From Rubrivivax sp. A210 (GTDB lineage: Bacteria > Pseudomonadota > Gammaproteobacteria > Burkholderiales > Burkholderiaceae_C), in the NCBI RefSeq assembly GCF_904426505.1, contig NZ_CAJGBN010000072.1, positions 1 through 64,000 of the forward strand: a DNA stretch of 64,000 nt, given 5' to 3'. Under the pieces are notes generated by a model, which saw nothing but the letters and a program-made list of their open reading frames with translations, was not told the DNA's origin and did not search any database. The position numbers and the translations under genes are program-made. This document shows, one piece after another, positions 28,167 through 38,399 of the stretch; the first letter of the stretch is position 1; each line of letters starts with the position of its first letter.

Positions 28167-29441
28167 ATGTTGCTGACCACCGCCGCCCGTGCCCTTCTCC
28201 TGGCCAGCGCCGCCGCCCTGCTGCCGGCGCTGGCCGGCGCGGCGGAGGATCCGGTCATCGACTCGCGTGAGCGCGGCCAGGGCTGGGCCTTCGTGATCGG
28301 CGGCGGGCTCAAGTCAGACCACGAGGCGGTGTGGAAGCGCCTGGTGGCTTTGGCCGGCGGTCCGGGCGCACGCTTCGTCGTGCTGGGCACGGCCAGCAAC
28401 AACCCCCAGGCCGCGGCCGAGCAGGCCGCCGGCCAGCTGCGCCGCTATGGCGCCGTGGCCGAGACCCTGCCGGTGTCGCCGCTGCTCAAGGAGCCGGCCA
28501 TCGCCCAGGCCGTGCGCGACCCCGCCCTGGTGGCGCGCGTGCGCGCGGCGCGCGGCGTCTTTCTCACCGGCGGCTCGCAGGATCGCATCGTCGACCACCT
28601 CATGCCCGGTGGCCGCGCCACGCCGCTGCTGCAGGCCATCTGGGATCTCTACCGTGGCGGCGGCGTCGTGGCCGGCACCTCGGCCGGTGCCGCCATCATG
28701 AGCACCACGATGTTCCGCGACGCGCCCGACGTGCTCAAGGTGATGAAGGGCCGCTGGAGCGAGGGCAGCGAGGTCGGTCCCGGCCTCGGCTTCGTCGGCC
28801 CCGATCTCTTCGTCGATCAGCACTTCCTCAAGCGCGGGCGGCTGGGTCGCATGCTGCCGCTGATGGCGGCCAAGGGCTACCGCATCGGCCTGGGCGTCGA
28901 GGAAGACAGCGCCGCCGCGGTGCGCGGCGACGAGGTCGAGGTGGTGGGCGGCAAGGCCCTGTTCGTGGACCTGAACGAAGCGCGCAGCGATGCCAAGCTG
29001 GGCGCCTACAACATTGCCGGCGCCCGCCTGAGCCTGCTCGATGCCGGCGACCGCATCAATGTGCGCACGCGCCTGCTCACGCCGGCCAAGGCCAAGCTCG
29101 AAGGGCAGCTGCTGGACCCGGCCGCCCCCAGCTACAAGCCCTACTACACGCGCCAGCCCTTCCATCTCGACTTCTTTGGCGACAATGTCGTCGCCGTCGC
29201 GATGGGCCTGCTCATCGACGCCCATTACGACTTTGTCGAGGGCATGGCCTTCGACCCCCTGCCCGACGTCGCCGACCCGCTGGGCACGCTGGGCTTTCGC
29301 GCCCGCCTCTACAAGGGCCCCGGCAGCCGCGGCTGGTATACCGAGGCCAGCGGCGCCGAGGACTACACCGTGCAGGATCTGCGTCTGGACCTGAGTCCGG
29401 TGCGCATGGCGCAGCCCCTGTTCCAGCCCTGGAAACCCTGA
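28167..29441 (+). CDS. Secreted cyanophycinase
   Basis: A 424-residue peptidase S51 family protein with a signal peptide (1-25, ending ALAGAA). The nucleophile elbow is GTSAGAAIM with S172, and FLTGGSQDR (132-140) is also typical of cyanophycinase. These enzymes cut cyanophycin, a polymer of Asp with Arg side chains, into β-Asp-Arg. The leader indicates action outside the cytoplasm, as in scavengers of external cyanophycin, unlike the cytoplasmic storage enzyme. No cyanophycin synthetase is in the window. The genes that follow import and degrade arginine, which supports the call. Confidence 0.9.
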   Translation: MLLTTAARALLLASAAALLPALAGAAEDPVIDSRERGQGWAFVIGGGLKSDHEAVWKRLVALAGGPGARFVVLGTASNNPQAAAEQAAGQLRRYGAVAETLPVSPLLKEPAIAQAVRDPALVARVRAARGVFLTGGSQDRIVDHLMPGGRATPLLQAIWDLYRGGGVVAGTSAGAAIMSTTMFRDAPDVLKVMKGRWSEGSEVGPGLGFVGPDLFVDQHFLKRGRLGRMLPLMAAKGYRIGLGVEEDSAAAVRGDEVEVVGGKALFVDLNEARSDAKLGAYNIAGARLSLLDAGDRINVRTRLLTPAKAKLEGQLLDPAAPSYKPYYTRQPFHLDFFGDNVVAVAMGLLIDAHYDFVEGMAFDPLPDVADPLGTLGFRARLYKGPGSRGWYTEASGAEDYTVQDLRLDLSPVRMAQPLFQPWKP

Positions 29442-29473
29442 GCCCGCCTTACCTTTCATTGCCGGACCCTGCC

Positions 29474-30256
29474 ATGCAACGACGCCTGTTCACCGCCGCC
29501 CTGGCCGCCTTCGTTTCGTTCACCGCCCTGGCCCAGGCCCCCGACTGGAAGAGCGTGCGCATCGGCGTCGAGGGTGCCTACCCGCCCTTCAGCGAGGTCG
29601 GGCCCGACGGCAAGCTCAAGGGCTTCGACATCGACATCGCGTTTGCCCTGTGTGCGCGCATGAAGGCGCAGTGCAGCCTGGTGCCGCAGGAGTGGGACGG
29701 CATGATCCCGGCGCTGCAGGTGCGCAAGTTCGACGCCATCATCGCCTCGATGGCGGCCACCGACGAGCGGCGCCGGGTGGTGGCCTTCAGCGACAAGTAC
29801 TACAACACGCCGGCGCGCCTGGTGGCCAAGGCCGGCGCCGCCCTCGCCGCCACGCCCGAGGGCCTGAAAGGCAAGCGCATCGGCGTGCAACGCAGCACCA
29901 TCCACGACCGCTACGTCACCGACACCTTCAAGGCCAGCGAGATCGTGCGCTACGGCAAGGCCGACGAGGTCTATCTCGACCTGGTGGCCGGCCGCATCGA
30001 CCTCGCGATGGGCGACTCGGTGGCCATAGACGGCGGCCTGCTCAAGAAGCCGCAGGGCAAGGGCTTCGCCTTCTTCGGCCCCGCCTACAACGAGGTCAAG
30101 TACTTCGGCACCGGCTCGAGCATCGCGGTGCGCAAGGCCGACACCGCGCTGGCCGAACGCTTCAACACCGCCATCAAGGCCTTGCGCGCCGACGGCGGCT
30201 ACAAGCAGATCCAGGACCGCTACTTCGATTTCGACGTCTACGGCGACGCGAAGTAG
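29474..30256 (+). CDS. aotJ: Arginine/ornithine ABC transporter, periplasmic binding protein
   Basis: A 260-residue family 3 binding protein. The signal peptide (MQRRLFTAALAAFVSFTALA) is followed by 'RIGVEGAYPPFSEVGPDGKLKGFDIDIA', the usual start for Lys/Arg/Orn-binding proteins, and 'ALCARMKAQCSLVPQEWDGMIPAL' with the conserved cysteine pair of that group. It opens a set in the order aotJ-Q-M-O-P-argR, as in Pseudomonas, 32 bp after the cyanophycinase gene. Confidence 0.92.
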   Translation: MQRRLFTAALAAFVSFTALAQAPDWKSVRIGVEGAYPPFSEVGPDGKLKGFDIDIAFALCARMKAQCSLVPQEWDGMIPALQVRKFDAIIASMAATDERRRVVAFSDKYYNTPARLVAKAGAALAATPEGLKGKRIGVQRSTIHDRYVTDTFKASEIVRYGKADEVYLDLVAGRIDLAMGDSVAIDGGLLKKPQGKGFAFFGPAYNEVKYFGTGSSIAVRKADTALAERFNTAIKALRADGGYKQIQDRYFDFDVYGDAK

Positions 30257-30274
30257 CGCGCCAGCGCCAGCCGC

Positions 30275-30952
30275 ATGCTGCACGGTTACGGGCCCAGCCT
30301 GCTGCAGGGCGCAGCGCTGACGTTGGCGCTGGCCGGCGCCGCGCTGCTGCTGGCGCTGGCCCTGGGGCTGGCGGGCGCGGTGGCGCGGCTGTCGCGCTCG
30401 GCGCTGGCCAGCCGGCTGGCGCTGGCCTACACGACGCTGGTGCGCGGCGTGCCCGATCTGGTGCTGATGCTGCTGATCTTCTATGGCGGCCAGATCGCGA
30501 TCAACGAGGTGGGCGACCGCCTGGGCTGGGGCTATGTCGATATCGACCCCTACCTGGCCGGCGTGCTGACCCTGGGCTTCATCTTCGGCGCCTACGTGGC
30601 CGAGGTGCTGCGCGGCGCCATCCTCTCGGTGCCGCCGGGCCAGGCCGAGGCGGCGCTGGCCCTGGGCTTCACGCGCGCCCAGGTGCTGTGGCGCATCGTC
30701 GGCCCGCAGATGCTGCGCCACGCGCTGCCGGGGCTGTCGAACAACTGGCTGGTGATGCTCAAGAGCACGGCCATCGTCTCGGTCATCGGCCTGCAGGATT
30801 TGAGCAACCGCGCCGCCCAGGCCGCCGGCAACACCGGCGCACCCTTCGTCTTCTACGGCGCGGTGGCGCTGGCCTACCTGGCCTTCACCTCGCTGTCGGA
30901 ACTGGGCTTTGCCTGGCTGCGGCGGCGGCTCTCGCCGGGCCAGGCGCGTTGA
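30275..30952 (+). CDS. aotQ: Arginine/ornithine ABC transporter permease
   Basis: A 225-residue HisQ/AotQ-type permease with about five helices. The EAA loop reads 'GQAEAALALGFTRAQVLWRIVGPQMLRHALPG' (about 127-158). Its TGA overlaps the ATG of the second permease gene (TGATG at 30950), so translation is coupled. Confidence 0.91.
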   Translation: MLHGYGPSLLQGAALTLALAGAALLLALALGLAGAVARLSRSALASRLALAYTTLVRGVPDLVLMLLIFYGGQIAINEVGDRLGWGYVDIDPYLAGVLTLGFIFGAYVAEVLRGAILSVPPGQAEAALALGFTRAQVLWRIVGPQMLRHALPGLSNNWLVMLKSTAIVSVIGLQDLSNRAAQAAGNTGAPFVFYGAVALAYLAFTSLSELGFAWLRRRLSPGQAR

Positions 30953-31641
30953 TGGACCTGAACGCCGTCTTCGCCGCGCTGCCGCACTACCTGGCGGGGG
31001 CGGCGCTCACGCTGCAGCTGCTGCTGGCGGCGCTGCTGCTGGGCGGGGCGGCGGCGCTGCCGCTGGCGGTGGCGCGCGGCGCGGCCTCGCCCTGGGTACA
31101 CGGGCCGGTCTGGGCCTTCACCTACGCCATCCGCGGCACGCCGCTGCTGGTGCAGCTCTTCCTGCTCTACTACGGCCTGGCCCAGTTCGAGGCCGTGCGC
31201 GCCAGCGTCTTCTGGCCCTGGCTGCGCTCGCCCGCCTTCTGCGCCGTGGCGGCCTTTGCCATCAACACCTGCGCCTACACCACCGAAATCCTGCACGGCA
31301 CGCTGTGCGCCGTGCCCGCCGGCGAAGTGGAAGCGGCGCGGGCGCTGGGCATGACGCCCTTCACCACGCTGAGGCGCATCGTGCTGCCGGCGGCGCTGCG
31401 GCGCGCGCTGCCGGCCTACGGCAACGAGGTGGTGCTGATGCTGCACGGCACCGCGCTGGCCAGCGTGGTGACGCTGCACGAGCTGACCGGCGCGGCGCGC
31501 GACTTCAATTCGGTGTACTACCGCCCCTTCGAGGCCTTCATCACCGCGGCTGTGTTGTACGGCCTCATCACCGCCGTCCTGGTGGCCTTGTTCCGTGGCG
31601 CCGAAAGGCGCTGGCTGCAGCCCATGCAGCGCCCGCAATGA
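30952..31641 (+). CDS. aotM: Arginine/ornithine ABC transporter permease
   Basis: A 229-residue HisM/AotM-type permease. It has the family block 'YAIRGTPLLVQLFLLYYGLAQFEAVR' (about 58-83) and the EAA loop 'EVEAARALGMTPFTTLRRIVLPAALRRALP'. The membrane pairing with the upstream AotQ-like protein is clear from order and overlap. Confidence 0.91.
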   Translation: MDLNAVFAALPHYLAGAALTLQLLLAALLLGGAAALPLAVARGAASPWVHGPVWAFTYAIRGTPLLVQLFLLYYGLAQFEAVRASVFWPWLRSPAFCAVAAFAINTCAYTTEILHGTLCAVPAGEVEAARALGMTPFTTLRRIVLPAALRRALPAYGNEVVLMLHGTALASVVTLHELTGAARDFNSVYYRPFEAFITAAVLYGLITAVLVALFRGAERRWLQPMQRPQ

Positions 31642-31666
31642 CCCTCTTGCCCATCGCCACCCCCGC

Positions 31667-32779
31667 ATGAAGACCGTCCACCACGCCCTCGCCGAGGCCA
31701 CGCCCGGCACCCGGCAATCGCTGCTGAGCCTGCACTACGGCGAGCCCGGCAGCGGGCCGCGGGTGCTGATCCTGGCCTCGCTGCACGCCGACGAGGTGCC
31801 GGGCATGCTGGTGGCCCACCACCTGCGCCGCCGCCTGGCCGAGCTCGAGGCCGCGCAGCGCCTGCGCGGCGAGATCGTGCTGGTGCCGGCCGCCAATCCC
31901 ATAGGCCTGCAACAGTGGCTGGGCGGCTACCACCACGGCCGCTTCGAGCTGGCCAGCGGCGAGAACTTCAACCGTCATTACGCCGACCTCACCGAGGCCG
32001 TGGCCACCGCGGTGCAGGGCCGGCTGGGCGACGACGCCGCGGCCCATGTCGCCTGCGTGCGCGCCGCGCTGGGCGAGGCGGTGGCGGCGCTGCCGGCGGC
32101 CACGCCGCTGGAGGATTTGCGCCGCCTGCTGCTGGGCCTGGCGGCCGAGGCCGAGCTGGTGATAGACCTGCATTGCGACAGCGAGGCCGTGCTGCACCTC
32201 TACACCACCCCGGCCTGCTGGCCGGCGCTGCAGCCGCTGGCGCGCTGCCTGGGCGCCCGGGCCGTGCTGCTGGCCGAGCGCAGCGGCGGCGATCCCTTCG
32301 ACGAGGCCTGCTCGATGCTGTGGCCTGCGCTGGGCCAGCGCCTGGGAATGGCGCTGCCCCAGGCCTGCCTGGCGCTGACGGTGGAGCTGCGCGGCGAGGC
32401 CGACGTCAGCCACGCCCTGGCCGCCGCCGACGCCGAGGGGCTGCTGCAGTTCCTGGCGCTGCGCGGCCTGCTCGACATCGATGCCGCCGAGCCGCCGCCG
32501 CCGCTGTGCGAGGCCACGCCGCTGGCCGGCTCGGTGCCCCTGGTGGCGCCGCACGGCGGCATCGTGGTGTTCGCGCGCCAGCCGGGTGACGTGGTACAGG
32601 CCGGCGACCTGATCGCCGAGCTGATCGACCCCTTCAGCGGCGCCACCACGCCGCTGCTGGCGCCGGTGTCCGGCCTCTTCTTCGCGCGAGACCAGCGGCG
32701 CTTCGCTCGCGCCGGCGGCCGGCTGGGCAAGGTGGCCGGCAGCCAGGCGCTGCGCCAGGGCCGGCTGCTTTCGCCCTGA
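31667..32779 (+). CDS. aotO: AotO-like succinylglutamate desuccinylase/aspartoacylase family protein
   Basis: A 370-residue M14-type zinc deacylase. Metal ligands are visible in ASLHADEVPG (His and Glu, about 37-46) and LVIDLHCDSEAV (His), and the C-terminal 100 residues form a small β-domain. In Pseudomonas a gene of this family sits inside the arginine transport operon (aotO) without a firm function. Here the nearby secreted cyanophycinase suggests a possible role on imported β-Asp-Arg or another acylated arginine derivative; this is inference. The start at 31667 lies 26 bp after aotM. Confidence 0.82.
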   Translation: MKTVHHALAEATPGTRQSLLSLHYGEPGSGPRVLILASLHADEVPGMLVAHHLRRRLAELEAAQRLRGEIVLVPAANPIGLQQWLGGYHHGRFELASGENFNRHYADLTEAVATAVQGRLGDDAAAHVACVRAALGEAVAALPAATPLEDLRRLLLGLAAEAELVIDLHCDSEAVLHLYTTPACWPALQPLARCLGARAVLLAERSGGDPFDEACSMLWPALGQRLGMALPQACLALTVELRGEADVSHALAAADAEGLLQFLALRGLLDIDAAEPPPPLCEATPLAGSVPLVAPHGGIVVFARQPGDVVQAGDLIAELIDPFSGATTPLLAPVSGLFFARDQRRFARAGGRLGKVAGSQALRQGRLLSP

Positions 32780-32793
32780 ATACACTCGTCCGC

Positions 32794-33578
<785 letters not shown>

Positions 33579-33579
<1 letters not shown>

Positions 33580-34688
33580 TGCATGCCCTGCACCTCCTGC
33601 ACCCCCTGCGGCCGGCGCGGGCCGCGCCGGTGCGCGTGGGCTTCGTGCTGTGGCCCGACTTCGGGCCGTTGTCGCTGGCCGGCGCGCTGGAGGCGCTGAA
33701 CGCGGCCAACCAGGTGCTGGACGACGCCCTCTACGAGCCGCTGCTGCTGGCCGTGGACGCCCATGCCGTCGCCGGCGCCGGCGGCCTGCGCGTCCACACC
33801 CTGCCGCTGCGCGACGCACCGGCGCTGGAGCTGGCTTTCGTCGTCAGCGACCACACGGTCGGCGGTGCCGCCACCGCCCAGCCCGGCCCGCAGCAGGCGC
33901 AGCTGAGCAGCTGGCTCATCGCCCAGGCCGCGGCCGGCCGGGTGCTAGGCGGCATAGGCACGGGCGCGGCGCTGCTGGCCGAGGCCGGCGTGCTGCGCGG
34001 TCACCGCGCCACCGTCCATTGGCCGCACGTCACCATGCTGGCCCAGCGCCACCCGGGCGTGATCGTCTCGCAGTCGCTCTACGAGATCGACCGCCAGCGC
34101 CTGAGCTGCGGCGGCCACCAGGCCAGCCGCGACCTGCTCATCGCCTGGCTGGCCCAGCGCCACGGCCCGCGCTTCGGCCAGGAGGTGGCGGCGCGGCTGG
34201 GCCTCGCCCGCGTGCGTGCTGCCGACGAACGCCAGCGCGTGCCGCTGGCGGCCCGCCTGGCGGCCCAGGCCGGTGGCTCGGCGCGCCTGGCCGAGGCGGT
34301 GGCACTGATGGAGGCCAACCTCTCCGAGCCGCTGGCCACCGAGGAGATTGCCGGCCTGGTGGGCGTCTCGCGGCGCCAGCTCGAGCGCCTGTTCAAGCAG
34401 CACATGGGCGAGCTGCCGTCGCGCTGGTACTTGTCGCTGCGCCTGCAGCGCGCGCAGCGCCTGCTGCGCCAGACGCCGCAATCGGTGATGCAGGTGGGCC
34501 TGGCCTGCGGCTTTGCCAGCGGCTCGCACTTCAGCAACGCCTACCGCGCCTTTTTCGGCCACACGCCGCGCGACGAGCGCAGCCGCCGCGCCCTGCCCGG
34601 TGCGGCGCCGCAGGCGCGGCAGGCCGTGGCACCCGCCATGCGCGACGGGGCCGAGGCGACGGCCGGCCCGCGCCAAGCGCCGCCATGA
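33579..34688 (+). CDS. argR: AraC-family regulator with GATase1-like domain (Pseudomonas ArgR type)
   Basis: A 369-residue regulator. The N-terminal DJ-1/PfpI-like domain (about 18-195; VGFVLWPDFGPLSLAGALEALN) precedes the C-terminal AraC double HTH (about 235-335; EEIAGLVGVSRRQLERLFKQHMG, FASGSHFSNAYRAFFGHTPR). Pseudomonas ArgR, which has the same layout and the same place after aotP, activates arginine uptake and the succinyltransferase pathway in response to arginine. The start ATG at 33579 overlaps the aotP stop (TGATG). The Ala/Arg-rich tail of about 35 residues is extra. Confidence 0.9.
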
Positions 34689-35773
34689 ACGGGGCGGCAA
34701 ATCCCCCGGTGTCGGCGCGCTACTTGCTGCGCCCGGCCCATCCGCGCGACCTGTCCGGCCTGCAGCGCCTGGCCACCCAGCGCGCCATCGGCATCAGCTC
34801 GCTGCCGCTGGCGCGCGATGCCTTGCAAGAGCGCATCGAGCGCTCGGCCAAGTCCTTCGCCAGCGACGACGCGCCCAGCGGCGACGAGACCTATCTTTTC
34901 GTGCTGGAAGACCGCGGTGCCAGCGGCGAGCTGATCGGCACGGCCGGCATCGCCGCCGCGGCCGGCTTCCACGACCGCTTCTACGCCTACCGCAACGAGT
35001 TCGTGGTCCAGGCCAGCCCGGCGCTGGGTGCGCGCAACCGCATCCACACGCTGCACCTGTGCCACGACCTCACGGGCGTGACCCTGCTCACCGGCTTCCA
35101 CATCCAGGCCACGCATGCGCACACGCTGGCGCCGCAGCTGCTGTCGCGCGGGCGGCTGATGTTCATTGCCGCCCACCCCGAGCGCTTTTCCGACCGCATC
35201 GCGGCCGAGAACCCCGGCATCGCCGACGACCAGGGCCGCTGCCCCTTCTGGGACGCCGTCGGCCGGCGCTTCTTCGGCATGGACCACGCCGCGGCCGAGG
35301 CGCTGGCCGGTGGTCGCACGCACAAGAACTGGATCGCCGAGCTGTTGCCGCAGTCGCCCATCTACGTGCCGCTGCTGCCCGAGGAGTCGCAGTGGTCGCT
35401 GGGCCAGCTGCACCCGGTGGGCGAACTGCCCTTCGGCATCCTGATGGACGAGGGCTTCGACGGCGACAACTACGTCAACGTCTTCGACGGCGGCCCCACG
35501 GCCGACAGCCGCGTGGCCCTGCTCAAGACCGTGGCGCGGCGGCGTCGCCTGCGCGCCACGTTGCGGCCGGATGCGGCGCCGGCCGCGGGACCGGGCTGGC
35601 AGATCGTGGCCCGTCCCGGGTGCGACGACTTCCGCGCCACCCTGCTGCCGCGCGGCGCCGGCCGCGGCCTGGCGCTGGCTGACGACGAGGCGCTGGCCCT
35701 GGGCGTGGCGGCTGGCGACTGGCTGGATGCCGCGGCGCTGGATGCCGTCGCCGGCATGGACGAGCCGGCATGA
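34685..35773 (+). CDS. aruF: Arginine N-succinyltransferase, subunit alpha
   Basis: A 362-residue AstA/AruF protein, which transfers succinyl from succinyl-CoA to arginine as the first step of the AST pathway. Family blocks are visible: LRPAHPRDLSGLQRLA (15-30), 'GTAGIAAAAGFHDRFYAYR' (about 81-99), 'TLHLCHDLTGVTLLTGFHI', 'PFWDAVGRRFFGMDH' and 'MDEGFDGDNYVNVFDGGP'. It overlaps both argR (4 bp) and aruG (4 bp), so all are coupled. The later AST genes are not in the window. Confidence 0.93.
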   Translation: MNGAANPPVSARYLLRPAHPRDLSGLQRLATQRAIGISSLPLARDALQERIERSAKSFASDDAPSGDETYLFVLEDRGASGELIGTAGIAAAAGFHDRFYAYRNEFVVQASPALGARNRIHTLHLCHDLTGVTLLTGFHIQATHAHTLAPQLLSRGRLMFIAAHPERFSDRIAAENPGIADDQGRCPFWDAVGRRFFGMDHAAAEALAGGRTHKNWIAELLPQSPIYVPLLPEESQWSLGQLHPVGELPFGILMDEGFDGDNYVNVFDGGPTADSRVALLKTVARRRRLRATLRPDAAPAAGPGWQIVARPGCDDFRATLLPRGAGRGLALADDEALALGVAAGDWLDAAALDAVAGMDEPA

Positions 35774-36567
35774 CGGCACGAATGGACGTGCGCGAAATGG
35801 GCGCCAGCGACCTGGCGGCGGTACAGGCCTGGCTGGCCCCCGGCATGGACCGCGAGCTGCCCGCAAGCGATGCCGCCGAGCGCTGGCTGCTGGCGACGCG
35901 GGCCGACCGACCGCTGGCCTGCCTGCGGCTGCGCCGCGCCATCGGCCTGGACAGTCCGCGCCACTGGTACCACGTCGGCTGCGTCGTCCATGCCGCCGCA
36001 GAACTGGGGCTGGTACATCGCCTGCACACGCTGCAACTGGGCAACGATCTCACCGGCGCCAGCGAGATCGCCGACGTGGCCTGGGACCGCGCCGCGCTCG
36101 ACCTGGCGGCCGGCGCGCAGGCCCTGGCGCAGCTGCTCGCGGCGGCGCTGCAGGAGGTAGCGGCGCGGCGCGACGCACACGCGCCACGGCTCATCGTCGA
36201 ACTGCCGGGCCTTCGCGACGCCGACGGCCGCTCGCCCTTCTGGCAGGGCCTGGGCCGCCACTTCTACGACGGCGACCCGGTTGCCGCGGCGCTGCGCTTC
36301 GGCCCCGCCTGGCGCGGCCATGTGGCTGCGCTGCTGCCGCGCCAGCCGATCTATACCGATTTCCTGTGCCCCGCCGCGCAGGCCGCCGTGGCCCAGGTGG
36401 ACCCGGCGGCGCGCGTGCTGCTGGATCTGCTGTGGCAGGCCGGCCTGCGCTACGCCCACCACGTCTGCATCGACGACGGCGGCCCGGTCTTCGAATGCGC
36501 CACCGACCTCGTCGTCGCGCCCGGCGCCGGCCGTGCTGCTAGCGTTCCAGCCAGAGCAGCCCGCTGA
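35770..36567 (+). CDS. aruG: Arginine N-succinyltransferase, subunit beta (divergent, short)
   Basis: A 265-residue AstA-family protein, shorter than the usual 340 or so. It keeps 'RPLACLRLRRAIG', 'LHTLQLGNDLTGASEIADV' and 'PFWQGLGRHFYDGDP', but lacks the second half of the family after 'CIDDGGPVFECATDL'. In Pseudomonas the AruF/AruG heteromer forms the enzyme. Its last 29 bases overlap the AEC transporter gene on the other strand, and the final 'VPARAAR' residues arise inside that overlap, so the C-terminus may have been reshaped when the neighbour was joined. Confidence 0.82.
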   Translation: MTARMDVREMGASDLAAVQAWLAPGMDRELPASDAAERWLLATRADRPLACLRLRRAIGLDSPRHWYHVGCVVHAAAELGLVHRLHTLQLGNDLTGASEIADVAWDRAALDLAAGAQALAQLLAAALQEVAARRDAHAPRLIVELPGLRDADGRSPFWQGLGRHFYDGDPVAAALRFGPAWRGHVAALLPRQPIYTDFLCPAAQAAVAQVDPAARVLLDLLWQAGLRYAHHVCIDDGGPVFECATDLVVAPGAGRAASVPARAAR

Positions 36568-37477
36568 GCGTGAAGAAGGAGGCCAGCGTGGTGACGAGCA
36601 GGGCCGCGGCGGCGAGGTCTTCCTTGCCATAGGCCTGGGCCAGGATGGGGTAGATGCTCATCATGGGCATCGCGGCGATCACCAGCGCGGCGGTGCGCAG
36701 TGAAGGGTCGAGCGCCGGCCCGCCCAGCAGCGGCAGCGCCAGGCCCAGGCCCCCCATGAGCAGCGGGTGGGCCAGCAGCTTGCCCGCCGCGATGGGCGCC
36801 ACCTTCAGGCCCATGCGGCGCATCGGCAGGCCCACCAGGGTGCCGCCGATGACGAAGAGCGAGAGCGCGCCGCTGGTCACCGCGAACAGGTCGACCGTGC
36901 GCGTCAGCGGCCCCGGCGGCGTGAGGCCGCTGAGCGAGACCGCGATCCCGAGCGCCAGGCCGATGATCATCGGGTTGCGCGCCAGGCGCTGCAGCGACTG
37001 GCGCAGCACCTGCCAGCCGCTGCCGCCGCCGCGCCCGCTCTCGGCCAGGGCCAGCAGCAGCGGGATCACGATCACGTTCTCGATCAGCATGTTCAGCGCC
37101 AGCGCCACGCCGGCCACCTGGGGCAGGATGAGCAGCAGGATGGGGTAGCCGACGTAGGCGCTGTTGGGGCAGCTGATGCCCATCGCGACCACGGCGGCCG
37201 TGCCCGGCGCGAGGCCGCGACGGCGGCACCAGGCCCAGCCGGCGGCGATGAGCGGCAGCGTCGCACCCAGGTAGACCAGGGCATAGGCCGGGTTCAGCAC
37301 TTCGGCGATGGGCCGCCGCGACAGCGCGTTGAACAGCATCGCCGGCAGCGCGATGTTGACGATGAACCTGCCCAGCACGCGCAGTTCGGCCTTGGCAAAG
37401 AGGCCGGCGCGCGTGGCGGCATAGCCGGTGGCGATGACGAGGTAGACGGGGCCGGTGATGGCCAGGATGTCGAGCAC
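36539..37477 (-). CDS. AEC-family (auxin efflux carrier) transporter
   Basis: A 312-residue permease with about ten helices in two inverted halves, belonging to the AEC family (relatives export or import malonate, malate, 2-oxoglutarate and similar acids). Typical blocks: 'FIVNIALPAMLFNALSR', 'SCPNSAYVGYPI' and 'PMMSIYPILAQAYGKE'. It follows a second AEC gene by 18 bp and is probably in one operon with aroE and aroQ. Transport of a shikimate-pathway acid is plausible but unproven. Confidence 0.88.
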   Translation of the reverse strand: MLDILAITGPVYLVIATGYAATRAGLFAKAELRVLGRFIVNIALPAMLFNALSRRPIAEVLNPAYALVYLGATLPLIAAGWAWCRRRGLAPGTAAVVAMGISCPNSAYVGYPILLLILPQVAGVALALNMLIENVIVIPLLLALAESGRGGGSGWQVLRQSLQRLARNPMIIGLALGIAVSLSGLTPPGPLTRTVDLFAVTSGALSLFVIGGTLVGLPMRRMGLKVAPIAAGKLLAHPLLMGGLGLALPLLGGPALDPSLRTAALVIAAMPMMSIYPILAQAYGKEDLAAAALLVTTLASFFTLSGLLWLER

Positions 37478-37495
37478 TAGAGGCGCTGCCCTCGC

Positions 37496-38374
37496 TCAGA
37501 GCCGCAGCGCCAGCGCCAGCGGGATGAAGAGGATCGCCGCCACATTGCCCATCATCACGATGGAGGCCACCTTGTCGGGCTCCTGCCGGTACTGCTCGGC
37601 GAAGATGAAGCTCGACACCGCGGGCGGCAGCGCGCCGAAGACGAAGAGGATGTCGGCCGTGTGGCGGTCCAGCCCCGCCGCTGCGGCAAAGGCCCAGGCC
37701 GCCGCCATGCCGGTGAGCGGCGTCACCACCGCGCCGGCCAGGCCGATGCGCCAGGCCGAGAGCCGCGCCGACGCAAGCCGCACGCCGAGGGCGAAGATCA
37801 TCAGGCCGATCGAGATGTCACCCAGCAGCTTGAAGGCGGCCATCAGCGGCGGCCACACGGCCACACCGGCCAGGCTGCACACCAGGCCCGCCGCCGCGGC
37901 CGCGAGCAGGGGCTCGCGCCAGAGCGTCGCGGGCCGCAGGCGGCCGCTCAGCAGCCAGGGGCCGACCGTGAACTGCGCCACCGTCACCACCAGCATCAGC
38001 ACCACGGCCGAGCCCAGCACCGAGGGCCCAAAGGTAAACAGCAGCAGCGGCAGTCCCATGTTGCCGACGTTGTTGAACATAGCGGGCGGCACCAGGGTGC
38101 GCGGGTCATGGCCCAGCAGCAGCGCCACGGGCCAGGTGAGCAGGCCCGAGACCACCACCACCACCACCGCGCCCAGCGCGATGGCGAGGTTGTCGCGCAG
38201 CTCGAAGCTGCGCCCGGCCAGCGCCATGAAGATCAGCGCCGGCAGGAAGACCTGCATGTTGAGGCGGTTGACCAGCGCCATCTCGGGGCGCTGGCGGCGG
38301 CCGACGGCAAAGCCCACCATCACCACCAGGAAGATGGGGAAGACGATGGTGACGATGCGCGCCAGCAGGCTCAT
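37496..38374 (-). CDS. AEC-family (auxin efflux carrier) transporter
   Basis: A 292-residue second AEC carrier with about ten helices: 'NRLNMQVFLPALIFMALAGRSF', 'AMFNNVGNMGLPLLLFTFG', and 'GALPPAVSSFIFAEQYRQEPDKVASIVMMGN' near the C-terminus. It differs clearly from its neighbour, so the pair is not a recent duplication. It starts 25 bp after the aroQ stop. The start at 38374 gives a first helix right at the N-terminus, as usual for the family. Confidence 0.88.
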   Translation of the reverse strand: MSLLARIVTIVFPIFLVVMVGFAVGRRQRPEMALVNRLNMQVFLPALIFMALAGRSFELRDNLAIALGAVVVVVVSGLLTWPVALLLGHDPRTLVPPAMFNNVGNMGLPLLLFTFGPSVLGSAVVLMLVVTVAQFTVGPWLLSGRLRPATLWREPLLAAAAAGLVCSLAGVAVWPPLMAAFKLLGDISIGLMIFALGVRLASARLSAWRIGLAGAVVTPLTGMAAAWAFAAAAGLDRHTADILFVFGALPPAVSSFIFAEQYRQEPDKVASIVMMGNVAAILFIPLALALRL

Positions 38375-38399
38375 GGTTCGGCCGCCTTGGCTGCGCTGC

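Noticed and set aside
28331..30256. Apparent fusion of an upstream open stretch with the arginine-binding protein
   Set aside because: The first 380 codons are out of frame with the cyanophycinase and Arg-rich; the binding protein has its own start and signal peptide at 29474.
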